The position numbers and the translations under genes are program-made. From positions 1 through 30,941 of the forward strand of contig JAZSEW010000024.1 in the NCBI GenBank assembly GCA_045531895.1: a DNA stretch of 30,941 nucleotides. Reading direction: 5' to 3'. Within the stretch, counting starts at the first letter, position 1. Each line of letters opens with the position of its first letter. The stretch comes from SIG299 sp045531895 (GTDB taxonomy: Bacteria > Bacillota > Clostridia > Lachnospirales > Lachnospiraceae). This document shows positions 16,401 through 22,607 of the stretch, piece after piece. The notes beneath the pieces were generated by a model. It was not told the DNA's origin and made no database searches. It saw nothing but the letters and a program-made list of their open reading frames with translations.

Positions 16401-16439
16401 ATGACTATGGAAGAGTTCGAAAACTATCTGGATACTTAA
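13428..16439 (+). CDS. ftsK: DNA translocase FtsK/SpoIIIE
   Basis: This is a hexameric, septum-anchored motor that pumps chromosomal DNA during division (or sporulation). I choose the ATG at 13428, with AAGGAAGG in front, over a GTG at 13389 that lies inside the previous gene and has no site; this gives 1003 residues. Order: basic N-terminus, about four membrane helices (61-215), a charged coiled-coil segment (about 220-275), a long acidic linker (about 275-510) with a repeated RE[VI]TPV motif, the FtsK beta/alpha motor (about 520-915) with Walker A GSTGSGKS (666-673) and Walker B VDELADLMM (Asp781-Glu782), and a gamma winged helix (about 938-1003; ASIGMLQRVYKIGFNRAARIMD) that reads orientation sequences. 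The protein is longer than B. subtilis SpoIIIE, mainly because of the linker. Confidence 0.97.
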   Translation: MAANNLKKSAGAVTKKTTEKKATGTGAKTGKKTSAKNTRGTKTVEVKQVPKEELVPELSNELVLLITLVVSVLLFLSNFSLSGKVGEVINQVTFGLFGILAYIIPFFLFFGIAFYLANKESNRRYVVKLVASIGLFAIVAAVIQLVFGETTGVKFLEYYKTCATTKSGGGLLGGALCWVMTPLFGRVGTYVVLIALALLCIMILTGKALFAVLAEISGKELEKQKELYKIRSEERKVMREEQRILKEEQMQQREEQLRARQEEFELTRSKAQSFLLPNEGPKPESPKKELKRNFFGGFSSTDPVGKEEEVVQNDDSTAAERSGVMQELEHLDKEIEELIYTGNFQPSQDTVDTVNSIYEEELRKKFGNVQNSSIREVTPVREITPVREADLLNKTIPAEENISENAETVVKAVTKPFVWPAKEPESVKNPEPRSEEPFEPSFSEQALSDKRQPESPVAKEAFAHAAYGVPTKKDTEDKKEIEEIKAANKPTAEDVAEVAEAAEAAQEETIPEYQFPPIDLLSRPVVKSTGNAEEELRQTAEKLRSTLESFGVRVTINNASRGPAVTRYELQPEQGVKVSKITGLADDIKLNLAAADVRIEAPIPGKAAVGIEVPNKENTAVMLRELIESPEFINHGSNIAFTVGKDIGGQNIVADIGKMPHLLIAGSTGSGKSVCINTIIMSILYKAHPNDVKLIMVDPKVVELSVYNGIPHLLIPVVTDPKKASAALNWAVTEMLDRYDKFAALSVRDLKGYNERVEEAAKEGHVDERFPRLPQIVIIVDELADLMMVAPGEVEDAICRLAQMARAAGLHLILATQRPSVNVITGLIKANVPSRVAFAVSSGIDSRTILDSVGAEKLLGKGDMLFFPSGYPKPVRIQGAFVSDKEVSQVVEFLKGQNIGTAGYSEEITKKIASGAGAETTGPAAAGTADNGKDEYFAEAGRVIIEKDKASIGMLQRVYKIGFNRAARIMDQLSEAGVVGPEEGTKPRKILMTMEEFENYLDT

Positions 16440-16451
16440 TACGGAACAGTT

Positions 16452-16485
16452 AGCAGTATGGAGTTATTAAACTGCTTGAGTTTTT
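16452..16485 (+). terminator. Weak terminator-like hairpin after ftsK
   Basis: AGCAGT (16452-16457) and ACTGCT (16471-16476) form a 6-bp stem with a 13-nt loop, followed by TGAGTTTTT. It is short and overlaps the -35 box of the next promoter, so it is only a tentative terminator. Confidence 0.35.
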
Positions 16486-16504
16486 AGGGATAGTCTGCTA
16501 TACT
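16476..16504 (+). promoter_or_regulatory. Promoter of fhs
   Basis: TTGAGT (16476-16481), a 17-bp spacer and TATACT (16499-16504), with TGC directly before the -10 (extended -10), form a strong sigma-A-type promoter. The start of transcription would be about 40 bp before the fhs ATG. Confidence 0.75.
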
Positions 16505-16551
16505 ACATGTAGAATACAAGGTATACACAAGGTACGAAATGGAGGATTCTG

Positions 16552-18219
16552 ATGAAAACAGACATTCAGATTGCACAGGAAGCTGTATTAAAACCAATTA
16601 AGGAAGTTGCCGGACTTCTTAATATTGGTGAGGATGATTTAGAACTTTACGGAAAGTATAAGGCTAAAATTTCAGAAGAATTGATGGAAAAGACAAAAAA
16701 TAATCCGGACGGTAAGCTGATTTTAGTAACAGCAATTAATCCGACTCCGGCAGGAGAAGGAAAGACTACCACTTCGGTTGGTATCGGCGAAGCGTTTGGA
16801 CGGCTTGGCAAGAAGGCAGTCATTGCGCTCAGAGAGCCATCTCTCGGACCGTGCTTTGGTATTAAAGGCGGAGCCTCCGGCGGTGGTATGGCACAGGTTG
16901 TTCCGATGGAGGATTTGAATTTCCATTTCACCGGAGACTTTCATGCGATTACTGCGGCCAATAACCTGTTAGCAGCGATGCTGGATAATCATATGTTTCA
17001 GGGCAATGCATTAAATATTGACCCAAAGCAGATTGTGTGGAAGCGTTGTCTGGACATGAATGACCGTGCTCTCAGAAATATTACCATCGGTCTTGGAAAA
17101 AAGTCCGATGGTGTAGTAAGAGAAGATCATTTTGCCATTACGGTTGCTACGGAAACCATGGCAATTTTATGTCTGGCTAATGACATGGAGGATTTAAAGG
17201 AACGTCTTTCAAAGATTATTGTGGCATATACATATTCCGGAGAGCCGGTAACAGCAAAGGATTTAAATGCGGTTGGTTCCATGGCAGCTCTGTTAAAGGA
17301 CGCATTGCAACCGAACCTGATTCAGACGTTGGAGCATACTCCAGCATTAGTACACGGAGGTCCGTTTGCAAATATTGCCCATGGATGCAACAGCGTTCGT
17401 GCTACAAAGGCGGCTCTGAAGCTGGCAGATTATGTAGTAACAGAAGCCGGATTTGGTGCAGACCTCGGTGCAGAAAAATTCTTTGATATTAAGTGTCGTA
17501 TGGCAGGATTAAAGCCGGATGCAGTGGTTTTAGTTGCGACTGTACGTGCCTTAAAATATAACGGCGGTATTCCAAAGAATGAGCTTGCGGTCGAAAATCT
17601 GGAAGCATTAAAAGCAGGTATTGTTAATCTGGAAAAGCATATTGAGAATCTGCAGAAGTACGGGGTTCCTGTTATTGTAACCCTGAACCGTTTTATGACA
17701 GATACGGAGGCGGAGCTTACCTTTGTTAAGGAATTCTGTGAAGCCAGAGATTGCACCTTTGCTCTTTCCGAAGTTTGGGAGAAGGGCGGCGAAGGCGGCA
17801 TTGAGCTTGCAAACTGTATTTTAGATACCTTAGAAAATAAGAAGTCCGACTTCCGTGTATTATATGGAGATGAATTAAGTCTGACAGAAAAGATTGAAAC
17901 CGTGGCAAAGGAGATTTACGGAGCAGCTTCCGTAACTTATGACCCTGCAGCGATAAAATCCATCAAGAAGCTGGAAGAGCTGGGATTTGGCAATGTGCCG
18001 GTATGTCTGGCGAAGAACCAGTATTCTCTGTCTGATGACCCGAAGTTACTTGGAAGACCGGAGGGCTTTAACATTAATATTCGAGAAGCCTATATTAATG
18101 CAGGTGCAGGATTTTTAGTAGCAATTACCGGAACAATTATTCAGATGCCGGGACTCCCAAAGGTGCCTGCGGCAGAGGCAATTGATGTGATAGACGGTAA
18201 GATTACCGGATTATTTTAA
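16552..18219 (+). CDS. fhs: Formate-tetrahydrofolate ligase
   Basis: The enzyme makes 10-formyltetrahydrofolate from formate, tetrahydrofolate and ATP. It feeds purine synthesis, and in acetogens the methyl branch of the Wood-Ljungdahl pathway. The 555 residues match the family. The P-loop PAGEGKTTT is at about residues 66-74, followed by family blocks SLGPCFGIKGGA and NFHFTGDFHAI, EAGFGADLGAEKF, and GEGGIELA. The C-terminus has ITGTIIQMPGLPKVPAAEAID, the characteristic end. TGGAGGA precedes the ATG. A sugar isomerase-like gene follows by 18 bp and is likely co-transcribed. No other Wood-Ljungdahl genes are in the window, so purine and one-carbon supply is the safe reading. Confidence 0.98.
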   Translation: MKTDIQIAQEAVLKPIKEVAGLLNIGEDDLELYGKYKAKISEELMEKTKNNPDGKLILVTAINPTPAGEGKTTTSVGIGEAFGRLGKKAVIALREPSLGPCFGIKGGASGGGMAQVVPMEDLNFHFTGDFHAITAANNLLAAMLDNHMFQGNALNIDPKQIVWKRCLDMNDRALRNITIGLGKKSDGVVREDHFAITVATETMAILCLANDMEDLKERLSKIIVAYTYSGEPVTAKDLNAVGSMAALLKDALQPNLIQTLEHTPALVHGGPFANIAHGCNSVRATKAALKLADYVVTEAGFGADLGAEKFFDIKCRMAGLKPDAVVLVATVRALKYNGGIPKNELAVENLEALKAGIVNLEKHIENLQKYGVPVIVTLNRFMTDTEAELTFVKEFCEARDCTFALSEVWEKGGEGGIELANCILDTLENKKSDFRVLYGDELSLTEKIETVAKEIYGAASVTYDPAAIKSIKKLEELGFGNVPVCLAKNQYSLSDDPKLLGRPEGFNINIREAYINAGAGFLVAITGTIIQMPGLPKVPAAEAIDVIDGKITGLF

Positions 18220-18237
18220 AAAAAGGAAGAAAAGAGT

Positions 18238-19089
18238 ATGGATACATTACGTTTAGGTGTAAGAGGGCATGATATGCCAAAGGCTCCGTTTGATGAGTGG
18301 GTAAAAAGTATTTCAGATGCGGGATTTTGCTGTACCCAGCTGGCGCTGGGAAAAGCAATTCATGATTTTAGCGTCAGTACGGAAGCAATGACTTCCGGTA
18401 TGGCAGACTATATGAAACGTGCTTTTGAAAAAAATCAGGTAGAGGTGGCTGTGCTTGGATGCTATTTGAATATTGCGAATCCTGATAAGGCGCAGCTTGA
18501 AAAAGTAATGAATACATATATGCATCATATCCGTTTTGCAAAATTTTTGGAATGCGGTATGGTGGGTACCGAAACCGGTGCGGTGAACACAGAGTATAAA
18601 TTTACTCCGGAAAACCACACCGATGCAGCACTTAACAGTCTTATCGAGAATTTGAAACGGGTTGTTGATTATGCAGAAAAAATGGGTGTCTGCATAGGAA
18701 TCGAGCCGGTTTACAAACATATTATGTGTAATGTGGAGCGTACCAGAAAGGTACTGGATGCAGTAAATTCTCCGAATTTGCGTGTGATTCTTGACCCAAT
18801 CAATTTATTAAATGCAGAAAATGAAGCACAGCACGAAAAAATCGTGGAAGAGGCTTTTGATTTGTTAGGTGAGGAAATCGATGCCATCCATATTAAAGAT
18901 TATATTATGAAGGACGGAGAAATTGTTTATGAGCCATTGGCAGTAGGAGCGGGAAAGTTTAATATTCCGCATCTGCTGGGTATCTTAAAGCAGAAGAAAC
19001 CGTTTATTCATGTGTTGTTAGAGGCTTCTACACCGGAAAATGTACAGGCTTCCTGTGATTATATCCGTAAGTGTTATAAAGATGCATAA
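18238..19089 (+). CDS. Sugar phosphate isomerase/epimerase-like TIM barrel protein (xylose isomerase-like family)
   Basis: This 283-residue protein belongs to the metal-dependent TIM-barrel family that includes tagatose/psicose 3-epimerases, IolE/IolI and endonuclease IV. The four metal ligands of the epimerase branch can be placed: Glu156 (IGIEPV), Asp186 (VILDPINLL), His218 (AIHIKD) and Glu262 (LLEAS). This supports an active enzyme acting on a sugar or sugar phosphate, but the substrate cannot be told. AAAAAGGAAG precedes the ATG and the gene lies 18 bp behind fhs, probably in the same operon. A functional link with one-carbon metabolism is not evident. It converges with ymxH, 29 bp away. 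Confidence 0.8.
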   Translation: MDTLRLGVRGHDMPKAPFDEWVKSISDAGFCCTQLALGKAIHDFSVSTEAMTSGMADYMKRAFEKNQVEVAVLGCYLNIANPDKAQLEKVMNTYMHHIRFAKFLECGMVGTETGAVNTEYKFTPENHTDAALNSLIENLKRVVDYAEKMGVCIGIEPVYKHIMCNVERTRKVLDAVNSPNLRVILDPINLLNAENEAQHEKIVEEAFDLLGEEIDAIHIKDYIMKDGEIVYEPLAVGAGKFNIPHLLGILKQKKPFIHVLLEASTPENVQASCDYIRKCYKDA

Positions 19090-19118
19090 TGCAGATATAA
19101 AATCAGTTACACTATAAA

Positions 19119-19412
19119 TTACAGCGGGCAGTCGCATTTTGATACAACATGATTGATATCCACATCTACCAGAATAATATCGAAACCGATGCGGCAAACA
19201 CAGCGCCAGGGAATGATATATTCCTGGTCCCGACCTAAGATTCCCCAGATTTTGCATGGCCCGGGAATAATCAGACGTTCAATACAGCCGGTTTTTAAGT
19301 TGAATTCGATATCACCTACAAAACCGATGCGTTCACCATCCCGTAAATTGATAACCTCCTTTTGACGGAGTGTGCAGATACGGATGGAATCGTCCGGACA
19401 ATCAGTTCGCAT
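19119..19412 (-). CDS. YlmC/YmxH family PRC-barrel protein
   Basis: This 97-residue protein matches the YlmC/YmxH sporulation-associated family of small PRC-barrel proteins. The core is ICTLRQKEVINLRDGERIGFVGDIEF, with later segments IPGPCKIWGILGRDQEYIIPW and IGFDIILVDVD. The only start in frame is the ATG at 19412, behind a GAGGTG, which adds about nine residues before the point where many relatives begin. The family is conserved in clostridia and bacilli, commonly near sigG or nrdR, but its molecular role is unknown. Here it is the only supported protein gene on the minus strand in the window and diverges from nrdR across a 76-bp gap. Confidence 0.85.
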   Translation of the reverse strand: MRTDCPDDSIRICTLRQKEVINLRDGERIGFVGDIEFNLKTGCIERLIIPGPCKIWGILGRDQEYIIPWRCVCRIGFDIILVDVDINHVVSKCDCPL

Positions 19413-19488
19413 GGAGCACCTCGAGGAGAATGGTTACTATAGTCTATGCGAAACATGGGAAATAGAGAATACAAAAGGAGAATTAAAT

Positions 19489-19941
19489 ATGAAGTGTCCA
19501 TTTTGTGGGAAAGAAAATACAAGAGTAATTGATTCCAGACCTGCGGATGATGGTTCTTCCATCCGTAGAAGACGTCAATGTGATGAATGTGGCAAGCGTG
19601 TTACTACCTATGAAAAGGTGGAGGCAATTCCGTTGGTGGTTATTAAAAAAGATAACAACAGAGAGTCCTACGACCGTTCCAAGGTGGAAGCAGGTGTGTA
19701 CCGTTCCTGTCATAAGCGTCCGATTTCCGTGGACCAGATTAATAATCTGGTGGATGAAGTGGAAACCGCTGTGTTTAATATGGAAGAAAAAGAGATTCCA
19801 AGTAGTGTAATTGGTCAGTTGGTTATGGAAAAGCTCCGTGATTTGGACCCGGTTGCGTATGTACGTTTTGCTTCCGTGTATCGTGAATTTAAGGATGTAA
19901 ATACCTTCATGAGTGAGATTAAGAAGATTTTGGATAAGTAG
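19489..19941 (+). CDS. nrdR: Transcriptional repressor NrdR
   Basis: NrdR represses ribonucleotide reductase genes in response to ATP/dATP. The 150-residue length is typical. An N-terminal zinc ribbon (MKCPFCGKENTRVIDSR ... RRRQCDECGKR; pairs CPFC and CDEC) is followed by an ATP-cone (about 45-140; VVIKKDNNRESYDRSKVEAG, RFASVYREFKDVNTF). The start is the ATG at 19489, chosen because AAGGAG lies 8 bp before it and the zinc ribbon begins right there; the reading frame is open further upstream but adds nothing family-like. No reductase genes are nearby. A strong terminator follows at once. The gap to divergent ymxH contains the palindrome ACTATAGT (19436-19443). Confidence 0.97.
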   Translation: MKCPFCGKENTRVIDSRPADDGSSIRRRRQCDECGKRVTTYEKVEAIPLVVIKKDNNRESYDRSKVEAGVYRSCHKRPISVDQINNLVDEVETAVFNMEEKEIPSSVIGQLVMEKLRDLDPVAYVRFASVYREFKDVNTFMSEIKKILDK

Positions 19942-19953
19942 AAGATGTTTTTT

Positions 19954-20000
19954 AAGGGAGTCAGAAATCGGCATTTAGCCGGGGCCTGCCTCCCTTTTTT
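19954..20000 (+). terminator. Intrinsic terminator of nrdR
   Basis: AAGGGAG (19954-19960) pairs with CTCCCTT (19990-19996), with an inner GGC/GCC hairpin and a run of six T (19995-20000). It begins 12 bp after the nrdR stop and ends one base before the left boundary of the first structured RNA. Confidence 0.88.
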
Positions 20001-20001
20001 G

Positions 20002-20404
20002 GGCTTTTTCGCACCCTTTTCTCTTCTGACTCAGCTGCTTTCCACAAAAGCTTGCCAACTCCCTCTCATTTAACGAAAACATATGTCTGCGTTTCCTGTT
20101 TTACTATAACTCGCCGGTGGTATTGGAGGGAGATATTGTATAGATTTGGCTGCCAAAACTGTCCTGCGGACATCTTGTAAGAAAGGTCCAAGACACTCTT
20201 GGACAACCAGTTGTCCAACGTATCTTAAACCTTTCTTAAAGTGCTGCGCACTTTTTTGACATCCAAATGCCAACATTATGCTCTTAACCACCGTCTCAGA
20301 CAATAGCTAAAACAGAAAAAGCATCCATATAGTTAAATGTGAGGGAGTTGGAGCTTTCCGGAAAAGCACTGAACGTCAGAATACGAAAAGGGTGCGAAAA
20401 AGCC
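20002..20404 (-). ncRNA. Large structured RNA, copy A (family not recognised)
   Basis: This stretch is closed by a perfect 20-bp inverted repeat: 20002-20021 with 20385-20404. Inside it a second long helix pairs 20055-20074 with 20332-20351 (19 pairs, one mismatch), and a third pairs 20096-20107 with 20303-20315 (12 pairs and one bulge). The core holds CCAAAT/ATTTGG pairing (20263-20268 with 20144-20149), a hairpin at 20238-20254 and a long hairpin at 20179-20237. In that long hairpin, three pairs are G-U if the minus strand is transcribed but A-C mismatches on the plus strand, so the RNA is read on the minus strand, 5' end near 20404. Copy B at 20492-20938 shares its conserved blocks. I see no T-rich terminator at its 3' end. 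It does not look like RNase P, tmRNA, SRP or 6S RNA by eye. Short open frames here lack family features and ribosome-binding sites. Confidence 0.8.
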
Positions 20405-20491
20405 GGAAGAAAAGGCTGTTTTTCATCGTCTGGTAAGAGGAATTCACAATATCTTGTAAGTAAGTCGGGAATGGTGTGTGCGCAGCCATCT
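20405..20491. other. Spacer between the two divergent structured RNAs, probable shared control region
   Basis: These 87 bp separate the 5' ends of the two divergent RNAs and must hold both promoters if each is transcribed alone. I see no consensus -35/-10 pair on either strand. TTGTGA on the minus strand and TTCACA/TTGTAA on the plus strand, around 20451-20461, are weak candidates. Confidence 0.4.
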
Positions 20492-20938
20492 CTCCGCCGG
20501 AATGCTTTAACTTCTCCGCAGATTTTGATTCTTAGTGGCGTTCAGTACTTTTTCGGCAGGCTCCAAGGATAATAGAACTTTCATAGATGACTGTTTCAGA
20601 GTGATTTGGCTATTGTCTGAGGTGGCGGAAGAGGTGGAACTGTAGGGGATTTGGGCAGTTCAAAAAGCGCGTGAGCGCTTTTAAGGATAGTCTGACTTCT
20701 ACGGACAACTTGTTGTCTGGTAGAAGTGAGACTGTCCTTAAAAAGTACGTCTATCGGACGTTTTTGAACAGACCAAATTTAAAACAATATCTTTTTCTCG
20801 CTACCGGCACCGAGTTATAGCAAATCAATCAGGAACAGTCATTAATCAAAAGAAAGTTCTGTTATCCTTGGCAAGCAACCGGAAAAAGTAGCTGAGTCAT
20901 AAGAAGGAAAACTGCGGAGAAGAAATTCCGGTGGGGAG
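20492..20938 (+). ncRNA. Large structured RNA, copy B (family not recognised)
   Basis: This is a homologue of copy A in opposite orientation. The closing helix pairs TTCTCCGCAG (20512-20521) with CTGCGGAGAA (20912-20921) and extends outwards imperfectly to about 20492 and 20938. The second helix pairs 20563-20581 with 20853-20871 (19 pairs, one a U-G on the plus strand). The third pairs 20603-20613 with 20817-20826, with the same bulged G as copy A. The core has ATTTGG/CCAAAT (20649-20654 with 20773-20778), the hairpin AAAAGCGC-GTGA-GCGCTTTT (20663-20682) and a long hairpin 20683-20739 with two U-G pairs valid only on the plus strand. Blocks identical to copy A include the 13-base GCTATTGTCTGAG (20609-20621), AGCTGAGTCA (20890-20899), GAGTTATAG (20812-20820) and TTGGCAAGC (20868-20876). 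No terminator is visible before the comM promoter. Confidence 0.8.
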
Positions 20939-20980
20939 TGGCGAGAAAAACAAAAAATGCTGAAAATCATACGTGGAATA

Positions 20981-21009
20981 TTGACATTTTTAACAGTGCC
21001 TGTTATAGT
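20981..21009 (+). promoter_or_regulatory. Promoter of comM-dprA
   Basis: A consensus TTGACA (20981-20986), a 17-bp spacer and TATAGT (21004-21009) form one of the best promoters in the window. Transcription would start about 38 bp before the comM ATG. Confidence 0.85.
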
Positions 21010-21053
21010 CAAAATAGACCTTTTCATTTTGGGAGAGATGAGAAAGGAGTTTT

Positions 21054-22607
21054 ATGTTTTGTAAAACGTATAGTGCTGTCCTTCATGGTATGGAGGCGGT
21101 CACTGTTCAGGTGGAGACCGATGTGAGAAATGGTCTTCCGCAGATGCAAATGGTAGGAGCCCTTGCGTCCGAAGCAAAGGAAGCAAGAGAACGTGTCAGG
21201 GTAGCTATTGAAAATGCAGGCTTCCGGCTTCCTCCAAAGCACATCACCATTAATTTGTCCCCGGCAGATATCCGCAAAGAGGGGACATCTTTTGATCTTG
21301 CAACAGCAGTAGCGATTCTTGCCGCATTTGGCTTTATTCCGGAAGAACAAACAGAAGGATGTATGTTTGCAGGCGAACTTAGTCTTGACGGAAAACTGAA
21401 TAAGGTGCCCGGTATTTTACCTATGGCAGGGCTTGCCGCACGGGAAGGCTTCCGGAAGATGATTGTGCCGGAGGGCAATGCCGGAGAAGCGGCATTACAG
21501 GGAGAAGTGCCGGTGTATGGGATGAAGTCACTGAATGAAGTGGTTGATTTTTTGCTGGGTAAAGAAGTAAAAGTGCCGGAGCAGCCTATGAGTCCTGCAC
21601 TGCTAAAAAAAGTACAGAAAGCACGAAACCATGTAGCTATGTCAGATTTCAGGGATATTATCGGACAGACTGCAGCAAAGCGGGCTTTGATGATTGCTGC
21701 CGCGGGTGGGCATCATCTGTTGATGATTGGACCGCCGGGCAGTGGAAAGACAGCGTTGGCAAAGTGTATGCCATCGTTGTTGCCAGAGCTTGAGTTTACT
21801 GAGATGCTGGATTTATCCACAATTTACAGTGTTTCAGGGAAACTGAATAATGAGATGCAGTATGTGGTGCAACGTCCGTTTCAGGCACCGCATCATGCTA
21901 CAACCCAGAGTGCGTTACTTGGCGGAGGTCGGAGTGCAAAACCCGGACTGGTGAGTCTTTGTCATCATGGAGTACTGTTTCTGGATGAGTTTACTGAGTT
22001 TAAGCCGGAAGTGCTGGAAACGTTACGGCAACCGCTGGAGGAGCAGGAAGTAACGGTGTCGAGGCTTCAGGCAACCTATACTTATCCGGCAGCCTTTCAA
22101 CTGGTGGCGGCGATGAATCCCTGTCCCTGCGGATACTTTCCGGACCGGAGAAAATGTAACTGTTCGCTGCAGCAAATCAGACGTTATACAGGGAAAATCA
22201 GTCAGCCGATTTTAGACAGGATTGATATGATGATAGAAGTATTTCCGGTGGAATATGAAAAAATAAGGAAGCGGGAGAATACAGAAACCTCAGGGCAAAT
22301 CCGAATGAGGGTGGAGAAAGCAAGAAAATTGCAGAAACGGCGCTTTCAAAAGCATCAGATACACCTGAATTCGGAAATGAACAAGCGGGAAATTGAGGAA
22401 TTCTGCTGTTTCGAGGAAGAGGCAGAGCTGGTGTTACATAAGCTGTTTCGGAAAAATGAGTTCAGCACCAGAAGATATTACCGGATACTGCGGTTGTCAA
22501 GGACTATTGCGGATTTGGAAGGAAGTGAAGAAATAAAGAAATATCATCTGACAGAGGCGTACAGCTATTGCAATGTTGGAACGAAGTACTGGAGGATGGA
22601 AGCATGA
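21054..22607 (+). CDS. comM: YifB/ComM family magnesium chelatase-like AAA+ ATPase
   Basis: ComM is a hexameric helicase that promotes branch migration during natural transformation. The 517 residues match the family. An N-terminal Lon-protease-like domain (about 1-170; NGLPQMQMVGALASEAKEAR) lacks peptidase activity in the family. It is followed by the AAA+ domain with Walker A GPPGSGKT (226-233) and Walker B LFLDEF (Asp311-Glu312), the insertion NPCPCGYFPDRRKCNC and a C-terminal helical Mg-chelatase domain. AAAGGAG precedes the ATG. The stop overlaps the dprA start (ATGA), so the two transformation-related proteins are translationally coupled. Whether this strain takes up DNA is unknown, because other competence genes are outside the window. 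Confidence 0.95.
   Translation: MFCKTYSAVLHGMEAVTVQVETDVRNGLPQMQMVGALASEAKEARERVRVAIENAGFRLPPKHITINLSPADIRKEGTSFDLATAVAILAAFGFIPEEQTEGCMFAGELSLDGKLNKVPGILPMAGLAAREGFRKMIVPEGNAGEAALQGEVPVYGMKSLNEVVDFLLGKEVKVPEQPMSPALLKKVQKARNHVAMSDFRDIIGQTAAKRALMIAAAGGHHLLMIGPPGSGKTALAKCMPSLLPELEFTEMLDLSTIYSVSGKLNNEMQYVVQRPFQAPHHATTQSALLGGGRSAKPGLVSLCHHGVLFLDEFTEFKPEVLETLRQPLEEQEVTVSRLQATYTYPAAFQLVAAMNPCPCGYFPDRRKCNCSLQQIRRYTGKISQPILDRIDMMIEVFPVEYEKIRKRENTETSGQIRMRVEKARKLQKRRFQKHQIHLNSEMNKREIEEFCCFEEEAELVLHKLFRKNEFSTRRYYRILRLSRTIADLEGSEEIKKYHLTEAYSYCNVGTKYWRMEA

Noticed and set aside
19109..19124. Sequence resembling half of an NrdR box (ACACTATA)
   Set aside because: Only the left half matches and it sits between two convergent gene ends, not at a promoter.
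20070..20572. Short open frames (about 77 codons) at 20070-20303 (minus) and 20339-20572 (plus)
   Set aside because: They lie within the two structured RNAs or their spacer, cross helix arms, lack ribosome-binding sites and resemble no protein family.
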